11,289 nt of DNA from Ureaplasma sp. (GTDB taxonomy: Bacteria; Bacillota_I; Bacilli_A; Mycoplasmatales; Mycoplasmoidaceae), in NCBI GenBank assembly GCA_020024775.1, contig JAHHTF010000026.1:1-11289 (forward strand), given 5' to 3'. The notes under the pieces were generated by a model. That model made no database searches. It was given only the letters and a program-made list of their open reading frames with translations, and was not told where the DNA came from. Shown here in pieces: positions 1 through 8,644 of the stretch. The position numbers were made by a program, and so were the translations under genes. Numbering within the stretch: the first letter of the stretch is position 1; every line of letters starts with the position of its first letter.

Positions 1-331
1 TTTTCAAGGGTTCTACAAACTCCTGATAGTATTTTGAAATACTAGTTTCTAAATTCTGATCATATTTTCTTCTAACCTGGTTATTGTTGTTCCCATGGGA
101 TACAAACCTAACTCTTTGTTCCTTGGTTTGAATCTGAATGTACTCTTTTATAACTCTTCTGGTTTGCATTAAAGATAATTTCAAAATACCTGCAATCTCT
201 TTATAACTAAAGAAAATTCCAGTTGTTTTATGTTTGCATATTTTGTTAGTTCTAGGTTCTTTCTCATCATAAGTGTAATTAGAAAGTAACTTAAAAACTC
301 TTGCTCTTTTCTTCAAATAATTCGTTTTCAT
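1..331 (-). CDS. Partial transposase-like protein (IS1202/ISNCY-type N-terminal region)
   Basis: The first 110 codons of a minus-strand gene are present; it runs off the left edge, so the catalytic part is not visible. The start is the ATG at 331-329, with AAGGAG (complement of 337-342) five bases upstream. A basic N-terminus (about residues 1-14) is followed by a helix-turn-helix-like stretch at about 41-65 (SYKEIAGILKLSLMQTRRVI). Next come a FVSHGN motif near residues 77-82 and a YYQEF stretch near 101-105. Insertion-sequence transposases of the IS1202/ISNCY kind carry a similar layout: an HTH, then HGN or HKN with a basic tail, then an isoleucine/tyrosine-rich helix leading to the DDE integrase core. 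The family is inferred from motif order only. A chromosomal HTH regulator is the alternative. No terminal inverted repeat can be assigned because only one end lies in the window. Confidence 0.5.
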   Translation of the reverse strand, partial: MKTNYLKKRARVFKLLSNYTYDEKEPRTNKICKHKTTGIFFSYKEIAGILKLSLMQTRRVIKEYIQIQTKEQRVRFVSHGNNNNQVRRKYDQNLETSISKYYQEFVEPLK

Positions 332-336
332 GAACA

Positions 337-360
337 CTCCTTGCACATAATTTTATTATA
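337..360 (-). promoter_or_regulatory. Candidate -10 box and Shine-Dalgarno for the transposase-like gene
   Basis: On the minus strand a TATAAT occurs at 360-355 and the ribosome-binding sequence AAGGAG at 342-337, ahead of the ATG at 331. A convincing -35 box was not seen. The 332-516 interval is therefore a divergent intergenic region serving both this gene and rpsL. Confidence 0.35.
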
Positions 361-422
361 TCTGTGTATAGTGTGTTCATTTTGAATGAAAAATAATATA
401 AATATTAACAAAATGAAATTTA

Positions 423-452
423 TTTCAAAAAAAATGAAAAAAATTATATAAT
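423..452 (+). promoter_or_regulatory. Candidate promoter of the str operon (rpsL-rpsG-fusA)
   Basis: A perfect TATAAT lies at 447-452, with a weak -35-like TTTCAA at 423-428 (18-base spacer). Transcription would begin near 459, leaving a leader of about 58 bases. A small dyad TGAAAT-TT-ATTTCA (414-427) overlaps the -35 region. The leader could form a 5-bp hairpin, TGTGT (470-474) with ACACA (486-490), which is too weak to call a regulator. Confidence 0.45.
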
Positions 453-516
453 TCTTATGTTTATAGATATGTGTTAAATTACGATACACACGGAAAAGTT
501 GTAGAAAGGATAAAAT

Positions 517-936
517 ATGGCAACAATTTCGCAATTAGTTCGTAACAAAAGAACTAAAAAAGTGAAAAAAAGTAAAGCACCCGCTTTATTAAATACATAC
601 AATTCATTACAAAAAGAATCTAACTACAACCCTGCATCTTTCAAAAGAGGGGTTTGTACAAGGGTTGGTACTATGACACCTAAGAAACCAAACTCTGCGT
701 TAAGAAAATACGCTAAAGTTAGATTAACAAATGATATGGAAGTATTAGCATACATTCCAGGTGAAGGACACAACTTACAAGAACACAGTGTTGTTCTTTT
801 AAGAGGTGGACGTGCGAAAGACTTACCAGGGGTTAGATACCACATTGTAAGAGGTACATTAGACTGTGCTGGTATTGAAAAAAGACGTCAACAACGTTCT
901 AAATATGGTGCTAAAAGACCTAAAGCAGCCGCTTAA
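517..936 (+). CDS. rpsL: 30S ribosomal protein S12
   Basis: S12 sits at the decoding centre of the 30S subunit. The 139-residue protein matches the family end to end: TPKKPNSALRK at 54-64, PGEGHNLQEHS at 81-91, and GGRAKDLPGVRYH at 97-109. It has the roughly 14-residue insertion after the N-terminus that is usual in Bacillus-type S12 and absent from E. coli. Lys57 and Lys101, equivalent to E. coli Lys43 and Lys88 where streptomycin-resistance changes arise, are both lysine, so this is the wild-type form. Asp102 is the residue that can carry beta-methylthiolation in other bacteria. The start is ATG preceded by AGAAAGGA (503-510). It is the first gene of the str operon, with rpsG 36 bases downstream. 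Confidence 0.98.
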   Translation: MATISQLVRNKRTKKVKKSKAPALLNTYNSLQKESNYNPASFKRGVCTRVGTMTPKKPNSALRKYAKVRLTNDMEVLAYIPGEGHNLQEHSVVLLRGGRAKDLPGVRYHIVRGTLDCAGIEKRRQQRSKYGAKRPKAAA

Positions 937-972
937 TAATTATTAAACATACTAGATTAGAAAGGAAATAAT

Positions 973-1440
973 ATGAGAAAAGCAAAACCAGAAAAAAGAC
1001 AAGTTTTACCTGATCCTGTTTATAATTCAAAATTAGTTACTAAATTAATTAACTCAATTATGTTAGATGGGAAAAAAGGTTTAGCTCAATCAATTCTTTA
1101 TGGTTCATTTAAAGAAATTGAAAACAAAACTAAAAAACCAGCTATCGAAGTATTCCAAGCAGCTTTAGACAACATTATGCCTGTATTAGAATTAAAAGTT
1201 CGTCGTGTGGCTGGAAGTAACTTCCAAGTTCCTACAGAAGTAACTCCTGCTAGAAAACAAACTTTAGGATTAAGATGATTAATCCAATATGCAAGATTAC
1301 GTAACGAAAAAACAATGCTTGAAAGATTAGCAAACGAAATCATCGATGCTTCTAATGGTATCGGTGGTGCAGTTAAGAAAAAAGAAGATACTCACAAAAT
1401 GGCTGAAGCTAACAAAGCATTCGCTCATTTACGTTGATAA
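973..1440 (+). CDS. rpsG: 30S ribosomal protein S7
   Basis: S7 nucleates assembly of the 30S head and contacts E-site tRNA. The reading frame gives 155 residues, the normal family length, provided TGA is read as Trp. Family landmarks are MRKAKPEKRQVLPDPVYNSK at the N-terminus, VRRVAGSNFQVPTEV in the beta-ribbon region, LGLRW followed by LIQYARLRNEKTM, and the ending EDTHKMAEANKAFAHLRW. Two TGA codons (1276-1278 and 1435-1437) fall exactly where Bacillus-type S7 has tryptophan; the second is the terminal residue, immediately before TAA. An AGAAAGGA ribosome-binding site lies at 959-966, seven bases ahead of the ATG. It lies between rpsL and fusA, as in the classical str operon. Confidence 0.98.
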
Positions 1441-1458
1441 TTTATTATAAGGAAACTA

Positions 1459-3531
1459 ATGAAAAGAGAATTTGAATTAAGTTTATTCAGAAACTTTGGT
1501 ATCATGGCTCACATTGATGCTGGAAAAACAACAACAAGTGAAAGAATTTTATTCCATACTGGTATTAGCCACAAAATTGGTGAAACTCATGATGGTGAAT
1601 CAGTAATGGACTGAATGGCTCAAGAAAAAGAACGTGGTATTACAATTACTTCAGCTGCTACATATGCAGTTTGAAAAGGATACCAATTAAACCTTATTGA
1701 CACACCAGGGCACGTAGACTTCACTGTAGAAGTTGAAAGATCTTTAAGAGTATTAGATGGTGCTGTGGCAGTATTAGATGGTCAAAACGGGGTTGAACCT
1801 CAAACTGAAACTGTTTGAAGACAAGCAACTAAATATAATGTTCCAAGAATTGTTTTCGTTAACAAAATGGATAAAACTGGTGCTGACTTCGAATACTCAG
1901 TTGATACAATGATTAAAAGATTAGGTGTTAAAGCAACTCCTATTCAATACCCAATTGGGGCAGAAGCTGATTTCCAAGGTTCTATTGATTTGCTTGAAAT
2001 GAAAGCTTACATTTATGATGGTAAAGAACAAGAAGACTACAAAGTAACAGATATTCCTTCAGATTTAGTTGCTAAAGCTGAAGAATGAAGAATGAAAATG
2101 ATTGATGATGTAGTAGGTTTCGATGACGAAGTTATGGAAAAATACTTAAATGGTCAAGAACCATCAATCGATGAAATCAAAAAATGTATCCGTAAAGGGG
2201 TAATTTCAACACAACTATACCCAGTACTATGTGGGACTGCTTTTAAAAACAAAGGTGTTAAAAAGCTATTAGACGCTGTAGTTGATTACTTACCATCTCC
2301 AGAAGATGTTCCTGATATTAAAGGACACTTAGCAAATGGAGAAGAAATCACTGTGCAAGAAACAGACGATCAACCATTTGCAGCATTAGCATTTAAAGTT
2401 GCTACTGACCCATTCGTTGGTAGATTAACATACATTAGAGTTTATTCAGGAGTTCTTGAAAAAGGTTCTTATGCTCTAAACTCTACTAAAGATAAAAAAG
2501 AAAGAATCTCTCGTTTAGTTAAAATGAACTCAAACGAAAGAAAAGAAATTGATGAAATTAGAGCAGGTGATATCTGTGCTGTAATTGGTTTAAAAGAAAC
2601 AGCAACAGGTGATACTATCTGTGATGAAAAACGTCCAATCATTCTTGAACAAATGCAATTTGCTGAACCAGTTATCTCATTAGCTGTTGAACCTAAAACT
2701 AAAGGTGACCAAGAAAAAATGGGATTAGCTTTAGCAAAATTAGCAGAAGAAGACCCAACATTCAAAACATTCTCAGATGAAGAAACTGGTCAAACAATTA
2801 TTGCAGGGATGGGTGAATTACACCTTGATGTATTAGTTGACCGTTTAAAAAGAGAATTCAAAGTTAATGTAAACGTTGGTGCTCCACAAGTTAGTTACCG
2901 TGAAACATTCACTATTGAAGGTGAAGCAGAAGGTAAATATATTAAACAATCTGGTGGTCGTGGTCAATATGGTCACGTTAAGATTAAATTCGAACCTAAC
3001 CATGATAAAGGGTTTGAATTCGTTGATGCAATCGTTGGTGGTAAAATTCCTAAAGAATACATCAAAGAAGTTGAAAATGGTTTAAGAGAAGCGATGCAAT
3101 CAGGACCATTAGCTGGATACCCAATCATTGATGTTAAAGCAACATTATTTGATGGATCTTACCATGATGTTGACTCATCAGGTATGGCATATAAAATTGC
3201 TGCATCTATGTGTTTAAAAGAAGCAGCTAAAAAATGTGGTTTAGTATTACTTGAACCAATCATGTCAGTAGATGTAACTATTCCAGATGATTACTTCGGT
3301 GATACTATGGGTGATATTTCTTCTAGAAGAGGTAACATTGAAGGTGCTGAACAAAGAGGAAATGCTCAAACTATTAAATCAAAAGTTCCATTATCAGAAA
3401 TGTTCGGTTATGCAACTGACTTAAGATCATTTACTCAAGGTCGTGGACAATATGTAATGCAATTTAGTCATTATGCACAAGCTCCTAAATCAGTAACTGA
3501 AACTGTAGTAGCTGACAGAGCTAAAAAATAA
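1459..3531 (+). CDS. fusA: Translation elongation factor G
   Basis: EF-G is the GTPase that drives ribosomal translocation and, with RRF, subunit recycling. The frame gives 690 residues with four TGA codons read as Trp (residues 52, 72, 120, 210). GTPase motifs: G1 AHIDAGKT 17-24, G2 RGITITS 59-65, G3 DTPGH 81-85, G4 NKMD 135-138, and a G5-like GTAFKNKG near 259-266. Later landmarks are SGGRGQYGHVKIKFEP at the start of domain IV, the YHDVDSSG tip of domain IV (positions 3160-3183), and SSRRGNIEGAEQRG in domain V. The start is the ATG 18 bases after the rpsG stop, preceded by AAGGAA (1449-1454). No tuf gene follows; a terminator does. Full length with all motifs intact, so it is expected to be functional. 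Confidence 0.98.
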
Positions 3532-3547
3532 TTAATTAAAATTACAT

Positions 3548-3586
3548 AAGAAATCTAGAAAAATTGTCTCTAGATTTCTTTTTTTT
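3548..3586 (+). terminator. Intrinsic terminator of the str operon
   Basis: A perfect 12-bp stem, AAGAAATCTAGA (3548-3559) with TCTAGATTTCTT (3569-3580), encloses a 9-base loop and runs into T residues to 3586. It begins 17 bases after the fusA stop codon and separates the str operon from the next gene. Confidence 0.92.
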
Positions 3587-3595
3587 ATACAATAC

Positions 3596-3663
3596 TATAA
3601 ATAAAAGATTTTTTTAAAATAAAAAGTAGTATATTTTAAAGTATTTAAAAAACTAACTAAGGA
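3596..3663 (+). promoter_or_regulatory. Candidate promoter region and RBS for the AAA_15-like gene
   Basis: After the fusA terminator there are two possible -10 boxes, TATAAA at 3596-3601 and TATATT at 3630-3635. Neither has a clear -35. AAGGA at 3659-3663 is a good ribosome-binding site seven bases before the ATG at 3671. Confidence 0.3.
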
Positions 3664-3670
3664 AAAGAAT

Positions 3671-4999
3671 ATGTATATAAAGACATTGTATTTAGATAAT
3701 TTTGGAGACTGTGAAAAAGAAACTGAATTCAGTTTCTTAGTAGATAAAAAAAATGTTAAGAATAAAGATTTATATATAAATGTTAACAATCAATTATTTC
3801 CAAGATATTTTGGATATATTGGTGAAAACAATATGGGGACATCAAATATCATCAAAGCAATTAATATTCTTGTTGATTTCACAACTCCTTTTGTTTTTTC
3901 AAATCCAATTTCATTATTATCAGAACGTAACAATGCAGTTTATAATTATGCCATCCAAAAATATAATATCAATCCAGAACACTTAACTGAATATTCTGCA
4001 AAAGAATCCCAACAAGCGATGGATTTATTAAGTAAAAGTAATGTGTTTAATAACATTTGTTATGTAGATGAAAATTTTAATCTAGCAGAGATTTCATTTC
4101 TATTACAACACAAAGTTAAAAAACAACATATTAATACTTTTATTAATTATTTTAAATATGACTTTGATTGTCATTTAATTATTCCATTACAACATGCATG
4201 AGCTACTAATAAATATCATAAAGATGAGCCTACTACTATTAAATTAGTAACCTTTGATGAAGTATCTAATAAAGATGTTGTTTGAGAAATCACAGATAAG
4301 ATGAATTTCTCTAAGGATGTGTTTACTCGTCCAAAATTATTTATTGATAATAGAAAGCCAACTGTCGCTGAATTAAAGAAGATTCCTAATCTTATAACTT
4401 ATTTAGATTTAGATCATGAATTAAAAATGAGAGGGACAAGAGATAATAGTGGAGCAACGAAGAAAACATTTAATGTCTTTAGATGATTTTTAGAAACTGA
4501 TGATAATCATAAAGTTATTAATTTCATTGTTAACTTATTAGCAATGGTTGACCCAAGTATTAAAGGGGTTTCAAACCAAGAAGGTATCATTGGTCACATT
4601 GATACTTGAAAATTCTTAATTAAAGATGATTGCTTTGTTTCATTAGATGATCTTGAACACAGTACTAGGGTATTTTTAACCATTATTGAAAACTTCATGA
4701 TGTTTTTAAAAAATGATGTTCAAATCCTTTTTGTGGGTGGTTTGGATGGAATCTTATCTAAAGATGTTTATCGTTTAGTTTTTGATATATTTAATCAATT
4801 AACTGATTACAATTATCAATTCTTCTTTATAGCTAAATCTGATGATGGATTTAAAGAAATTATTGATAGTTCCCAACTATGTTATGTTTCAAAACAAAAT
4901 TACAGATCATTCGTAAGTGAAACTCCAGTAAGTGTGAACAGAGCTCAACCGTTTTTATTAAATGAATTTGTTGACATTATTAAGAAGTCTAAAAAATAA
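3671..4999 (+). CDS. AAA_15/COG1106-like ATPase-related protein with degenerate motifs
   Basis: A 442-residue protein in one frame, with four TGA codons read as Trp (first at residue 177). Its layout matches the COG1106/AAA_15 ATPases: a beta-strand opening YIKTLYLDNFGDC, a Walker A-like GENNMGTSN at 51-59, a signature-like SGATKK at 260-265, a Walker B-like VSLDDLEHS at 323-331, then a strand QILFVGG at 351-357 where the family normally has a switch histidine. The usual P-loop lysine is Thr57 (codon ACA), the signature SxGT reads SGAT, and the histidine position appears to be Gly357. The fold may be retained while ATP hydrolysis is doubtful. Family members often act in defence or toxin-antitoxin settings, but no partner gene is adjacent here; it stands alone between two terminators. 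The role is unknown. Confidence 0.6.
3717..3738. repeat. 22-base perfect palindrome inside the start of the AAA_15-like gene
   Basis: AAGAAACTGAA followed by its exact reverse complement TTCAGTTTCTT, centred on a GAATTC core, with no mismatch over 22 bases. It covers codons 16-23 of the gene that starts at 3671. As RNA it could fold into a 9-bp stem with an AATT loop about 46 bases after the start codon. Confidence 0.8.
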
Positions 5000-5002
5000 T
5001 TT

Positions 5003-5030
5003 AAAGCATCTGAGTATTCAGATGTTTTTT
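5003..5030 (+). terminator. Intrinsic terminator after the AAA_15-like gene
   Basis: The stem CATCTGA (5007-5013) with TCAGATG (5018-5024) has a GTAT loop and is followed by six T (5025-5030). A G-T pair and A-T pairs can lengthen the stem outward. It begins just after the stop codon at 4997-4999. Confidence 0.85.
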
Positions 5031-5234
5031 GTTTGTTAAATTCATTTTATCATGGCAAATTTAAGTCATTTGTCTGTTGGAATATTCTTGGTAATAAAAA
5101 TTAATTTAATTCGAAATTTAATGCTTGAAAAACTTTTGATTTAATTGTTCAAAAATCATGTGGTTTATTGATGGAATTTCAAGAACAATAAATTATTAAA
5201 TTTATTTAAATTTATGTTAAAATTTAGATTAATT
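5031..5234. other. AT-rich intergenic stretch with no supported gene
   Basis: Between the terminator and the pot promoter I see no gene with a ribosome-binding site. A 30-codon open frame from ATG 5052 to TAA 5144 lacks a Shine-Dalgarno sequence and resembles nothing I recognise. A 7-bp inverted repeat, ATTGTTC (5144-5150) and GAACAAT (5183-5189), is separated by 32 bases. The composition is slightly less AT-rich here than in the final 70 bases before potA, so a decayed gene is possible but not shown. Confidence 0.4.
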
Positions 5235-5287
5235 TTTCATTTATTATAAATGTTATTTATAATTCAATTAATTTAAATTAGGAGGGG
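5235..5287 (+). promoter_or_regulatory. Candidate pot operon promoter, dyad operator and strong RBS
   Basis: TATAAT at 5258-5263 lies 17 bases after a -35-like TTTCAT (5235-5240). A second possible -10, TATAAA, is at 5245-5250. A perfect dyad, ATTATAAAT (5243-5251), GTT, ATTTATAAT (5255-5263), covers both -10 candidates, so a bound repressor there would block initiation; that role is an inference. AGGAGGGG at 5280-5287 is the strongest Shine-Dalgarno sequence in the window, eight bases before the potA ATG. Confidence 0.5.
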
Positions 5288-5295
5288 TTCTAAGA

Positions 5296-6894
5296 ATGTT
5301 ACCAATTTTAAAGTTAACTAATATTCAAAAGAAGTATGAAGATGGTTTTATTGCTATCCAAAATTTTAACTTAGAAATTGATAAAGGTGAGTTCGTCACC
5401 CTCTTAGGTCCTTCAGGTTGTGGTAAAACCACCATCTTAAAAATTATCGGTGGTTTTGAACAAGTAACCAAAGGGAAAATTTTATATAATGGAATTGATA
5501 TTAAAGACTTAGATATTGTTGATCGTCCAACATCAACAGTATTTCAAGACTATGCATTATTTCCAAACATGACTGTTGAACAAAATATCAAGTATGGATT
5601 AAGATTAATGAGAACACCACTTGATGATGTTCCTAATTCAGTTTATCAATTAGCTGATAAAGTTTATGCAGAAGCCTCTAAACTTAAAAAAAGAAAAATC
5701 AAAGAGTTAGAAAAACAAAGAAAAACCTTAAAAACTAACATTGATAAACTAGAAAAGAAATATAACAAGAATCCATATTTGTTATCAATCAAAGATTACA
5801 GAAGACCACAATATCTTGCTGAACTTAATATCTTGTATGATAAACTAGATGAAGCAATTGATAATGGTTTTGAATGTAAGTTTAATTTCAAAGAATGATG
5901 AAAAGAAAAAATGAATAGTTTCTTTGCCTTCATGAAAATCAATAAAAGATACAAGATTGACTGAACAACAAGACACCCAATTGAACAAGAAATCTATGAA
6001 TTAAAAAAATGATATAGAGCTAAGAAACCAACAGATGATAAACTAGATAAGTTGGTAGAAAAATACAATGACCTAGATTATTGGGTATCTTATTGAGAAA
6101 CTTATCCAACCATTAAAAAAGAAGCTTTTGAAAAAAAGAATATTACTAGAAAATTAAACAAAGATGAAATTCAAAAACGTTGTGATGATGTTATTGAATT
6201 AATTGGTTTAAAAGGAAAAGAAAAATCTTTCCCTAGTGATTTATCTGGTGGGATGCAACAAAGAGTAGCACTTGCTAGATCAATTGTGATTGAACCTGAA
6301 ATCATTTTATTAGATGAACCATTAAGTGCACTAGATGCAAAGGTTCGTCAACAATTACAAGTTGAATTAAAAAGATTACATAAAGAGTTAGGAATTACTT
6401 TTATTTTAGTTACTCATGATCAAGAAGAAGCTTTAATGTTATCTGATAAAGTAGTTGTTATGTCTAATGGGAAGATCGAACAAATTGGAAAACCAGAAGA
6501 CATCTATGATACTCCAGAAAACTTATGAGTAGCTAACTTTGTTGGTAAAGCTAACATTTATGAAATGGATGAAGAACACCAAAACTTTTATTTTTGTAAT
6601 ATCAATTTTGATTTGGATATTAAATATCCTGATGAATCAGAAAAAGATAAATACAAAGTTTGATTTATGGTACGTCCTGAAGACTTTACATTTGTTGAAG
6701 ATGGTTTAGGTCAAATCAATAATGTATTTGTAAAATCAGTTAACTATACTGGATTATTTTATGATGTGACTTGTGAATTCCAAGACACAGTTATTCATAT
6801 TAAATCAATTACTAATATTCCTGAAAACACATATGTTGGAATTAATTTAGTGAAAGAAAACATTCACACAATTTATGAAAGAGTAGAGGAATAA
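5296..6894 (+). CDS. potA: ABC importer ATPase, spermidine/putrescine type, with large internal insertion
   Basis: The cytoplasmic ATPase of the importer, 532 residues, with seven TGA-encoded Trp and one TGG. All nucleotide-binding motifs are intact: Walker A GPSGCGKT 38-45, Q-loop FQDYALFP with Gln84, signature LSGGMQQR 316-323, Walker B IILLDEP 336-342, D-loop SALD 344-347, and switch His374 in THDQEEA. A TOBE-type regulatory domain follows, with VRPEDFTF starting near 459. PotA proteins are usually about 350-380 residues. The excess is an insertion at about 107-286 between the Q-loop and the signature helix, rich in Lys/Glu with a likely coiled coil at 129-158. A similarly long PotA is known from Mycoplasma genitalium, so this is a Mollicutes trait. 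The start is set by the strong RBS. It is the first gene of the operon; potB follows after three bases. Confidence 0.93.
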
Positions 6895-6897
6895 AAG

Positions 6898-7803
6898 ATG
6901 GCTACAACTAAAAGAAGATTTGTCAAAAAGAATGAATTACTTTTAGAACAACGTAAGTTTGTTAATAAGTATTCTTTTAATAAAAAGTTTTTATTAGCTA
7001 TTCCTTTCTTAATCATTATGTTTTTGTTTATGGTGATTCCATTAGCTGTCATGATTGTTTATTCATTAAAACCTCAAGCAGGGACTGATGGGGTTAGTGA
7101 TAACTGAGGAATATTAACAGGAACCATTGGGATTAAGATTGGGAAGTCTTTATATATTTCATTAGTAACATCAATCTTTTGTTTATTGGTTGGGTTTCCT
7201 TTTAGTTACTTTTTATCAATCTCTAAAAAGAAACTATATAAGATTATTTTGTTTGTTTTAATCTCATCACCAATTTGAATTAATGTATTGATCAAATTGA
7301 TTGGATTAAAAACATTGTTTGATATTATAGGTGGAGGCATAAACTCTACATATGGTGATATCTTTACCATCATTGGTTTGGTTTATTTATATTTACCATT
7401 TGTAATGATTCCCATCTATAACTCATTAGAAATCTTACCTAAGAACTTAATCAATGCTTCTAAGGATTTAGGAAGAGGAAATGTTTATACATTCTTCCAC
7501 ATTGTTATTCCTTGAACTAAACAAGCTTTAATTAGTTCATTAGTATTAGTTACATTACCTGCATTCACCACTGTTGCAGTGCCTGCATTCTTAAACAATA
7601 ATAATGATGCTGGGATGATTGGTGATGTAATTGTTGATCAAGGTGAATCGGGGTTATCAAACCCAATAGCATTATCAAGAACATCTGTATTAGCATTAAT
7701 TGTTAGTGGAATCATGTTTGCTTTATATGGATGTATTGTTTGGGTTCCAAAACTAGTTAGATTAATCATTAGAAAGAAAGCATCTAAATATGAAAAAAAC
7801 TAG
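6898..7803 (+). CDS. potB: ABC importer permease, PotB type
   Basis: One of the two membrane-channel subunits of the importer. The frame gives 301 residues. There are about six membrane helices, roughly at 31-57, 84-107, 112-131, 153-172, 207-230 and 264-286, with a basic N-terminal tail (KRRFVKK) and C-terminal tail (RKKASKYEK). The EAA loop that docks onto PotA is at about 178-205, with the hallmark ASKDLG at 187-192 ending in FFHIVIP. Order in the operon and resemblance to the first permease favour PotB rather than PotC. AGAGGA (6885-6890), inside the end of potA, is the ribosome-binding site. The last 14 bases overlap the start of potC, which implies translational coupling. Confidence 0.9.
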
Positions 7804-8644
7804 TTTCTTATCTTGGTTAAGACAATCATATATCATTTTAATTTTGGTATTGATTTATATTCCACTAATCATTGTGATTTTATTGAGTTTTACAAATCCA
7901 TCTGTAAAAGGAAATATTACTAATGGGTTTGATTGAAATGATGGTAGTAACTATTTAAACCTATTCAAGGACTCCCAGTTTACTAATGCATTATTAAATA
8001 CCTTTATTATTGTGATTGTAGTAGTCCCAGTATCTGTGATTATTGCAACACTAACATCATTTGGTATTTGACACTCAAAACAGTTTTATAAAAATACTGT
8101 ATTAGGAATTTCAAAAACAAATATTGTGATTCCTGATGCAATCTCTGGAATCTGTTTAGCTTTATTGTTTTCTATTACTTGAATTAGTTGGTTCAAATCC
8201 CAATTAGGGCTTGCAACAATTATATTAGCTCATATTTCATTTTGTACTCCATATGCTATCTTGATTATTTATCCAAGAATGGAAAAGATGAAAAAGAACT
8301 TAATCTTAGCTTCTCAAGATTTAGGATACAATAAAATCCAAACATTCTTTAAAGTTACAATTCCTTTTTTATTACCAACAATTTTATCATCAGCAGCAAT
8401 TGTATTTGGAATGAGTTTTGATGATTTTATCATTACTAAATTAGTTGGTGGTAAGGTTAACACCATTAGTACTGAAATGTATACAATGGCAAAAGGAATT
8501 AAAATCTGAGCAGTTACTTTCGGAGCTATTTTAGTAATGGCTACATTCTTGATTATTGTTATTGTAGCTGTTCATAAATCAATTAAAAATAAAAAGATGA
8601 ACATTAAAAGGGATCAAAAGAAATGAACAAGAAACTTAAGATAG
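7790..8644 (+). CDS. potC: ABC importer permease, PotC type
   Basis: The second channel subunit, 284 residues. Predicted helices lie at about 12-34, 67-90, 112-134, 141-161, 196-216 and 241-264. The EAA loop at 165-192 contains ASQDLG (174-179) and ends FFKVTIP, the PotA docking site. The ATG at 7790 is inside the last codons of potB; no strong Shine-Dalgarno is present, so reinitiation after potB is likely. The C-terminus runs past the last helix into a basic tail (KKMNIKRDQKKWTRNLR) and stops with TAG at 8642-8644, 22 bases into potD. In some related mycoplasmas the equivalent gene is annotated as a potC-potD fusion; here the two frames are separate. Confidence 0.9.

Noticed and set aside
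328..534. Minus-strand open frame of 68 codons
   Set aside because: It runs antisense through the rpsL leader, is a hydrophobic product of AT-rich DNA and has no ribosome-binding site.
624..845. Minus-strand open frame inside rpsL
   Set aside because: Antisense shadow of a certain ribosomal protein gene.
1276..1278. TGA as a premature stop in rpsG (and likewise in fusA, potA and others)
   Set aside because: The sequence continues with perfect family similarity and the TGA codons fall on conserved tryptophans, so the code is the Mollicutes one and the genes are intact.
5052..5144. 30-codon open frame before the pot operon
   Set aside because: No Shine-Dalgarno sequence, no recognisable similarity, and a length expected by chance.
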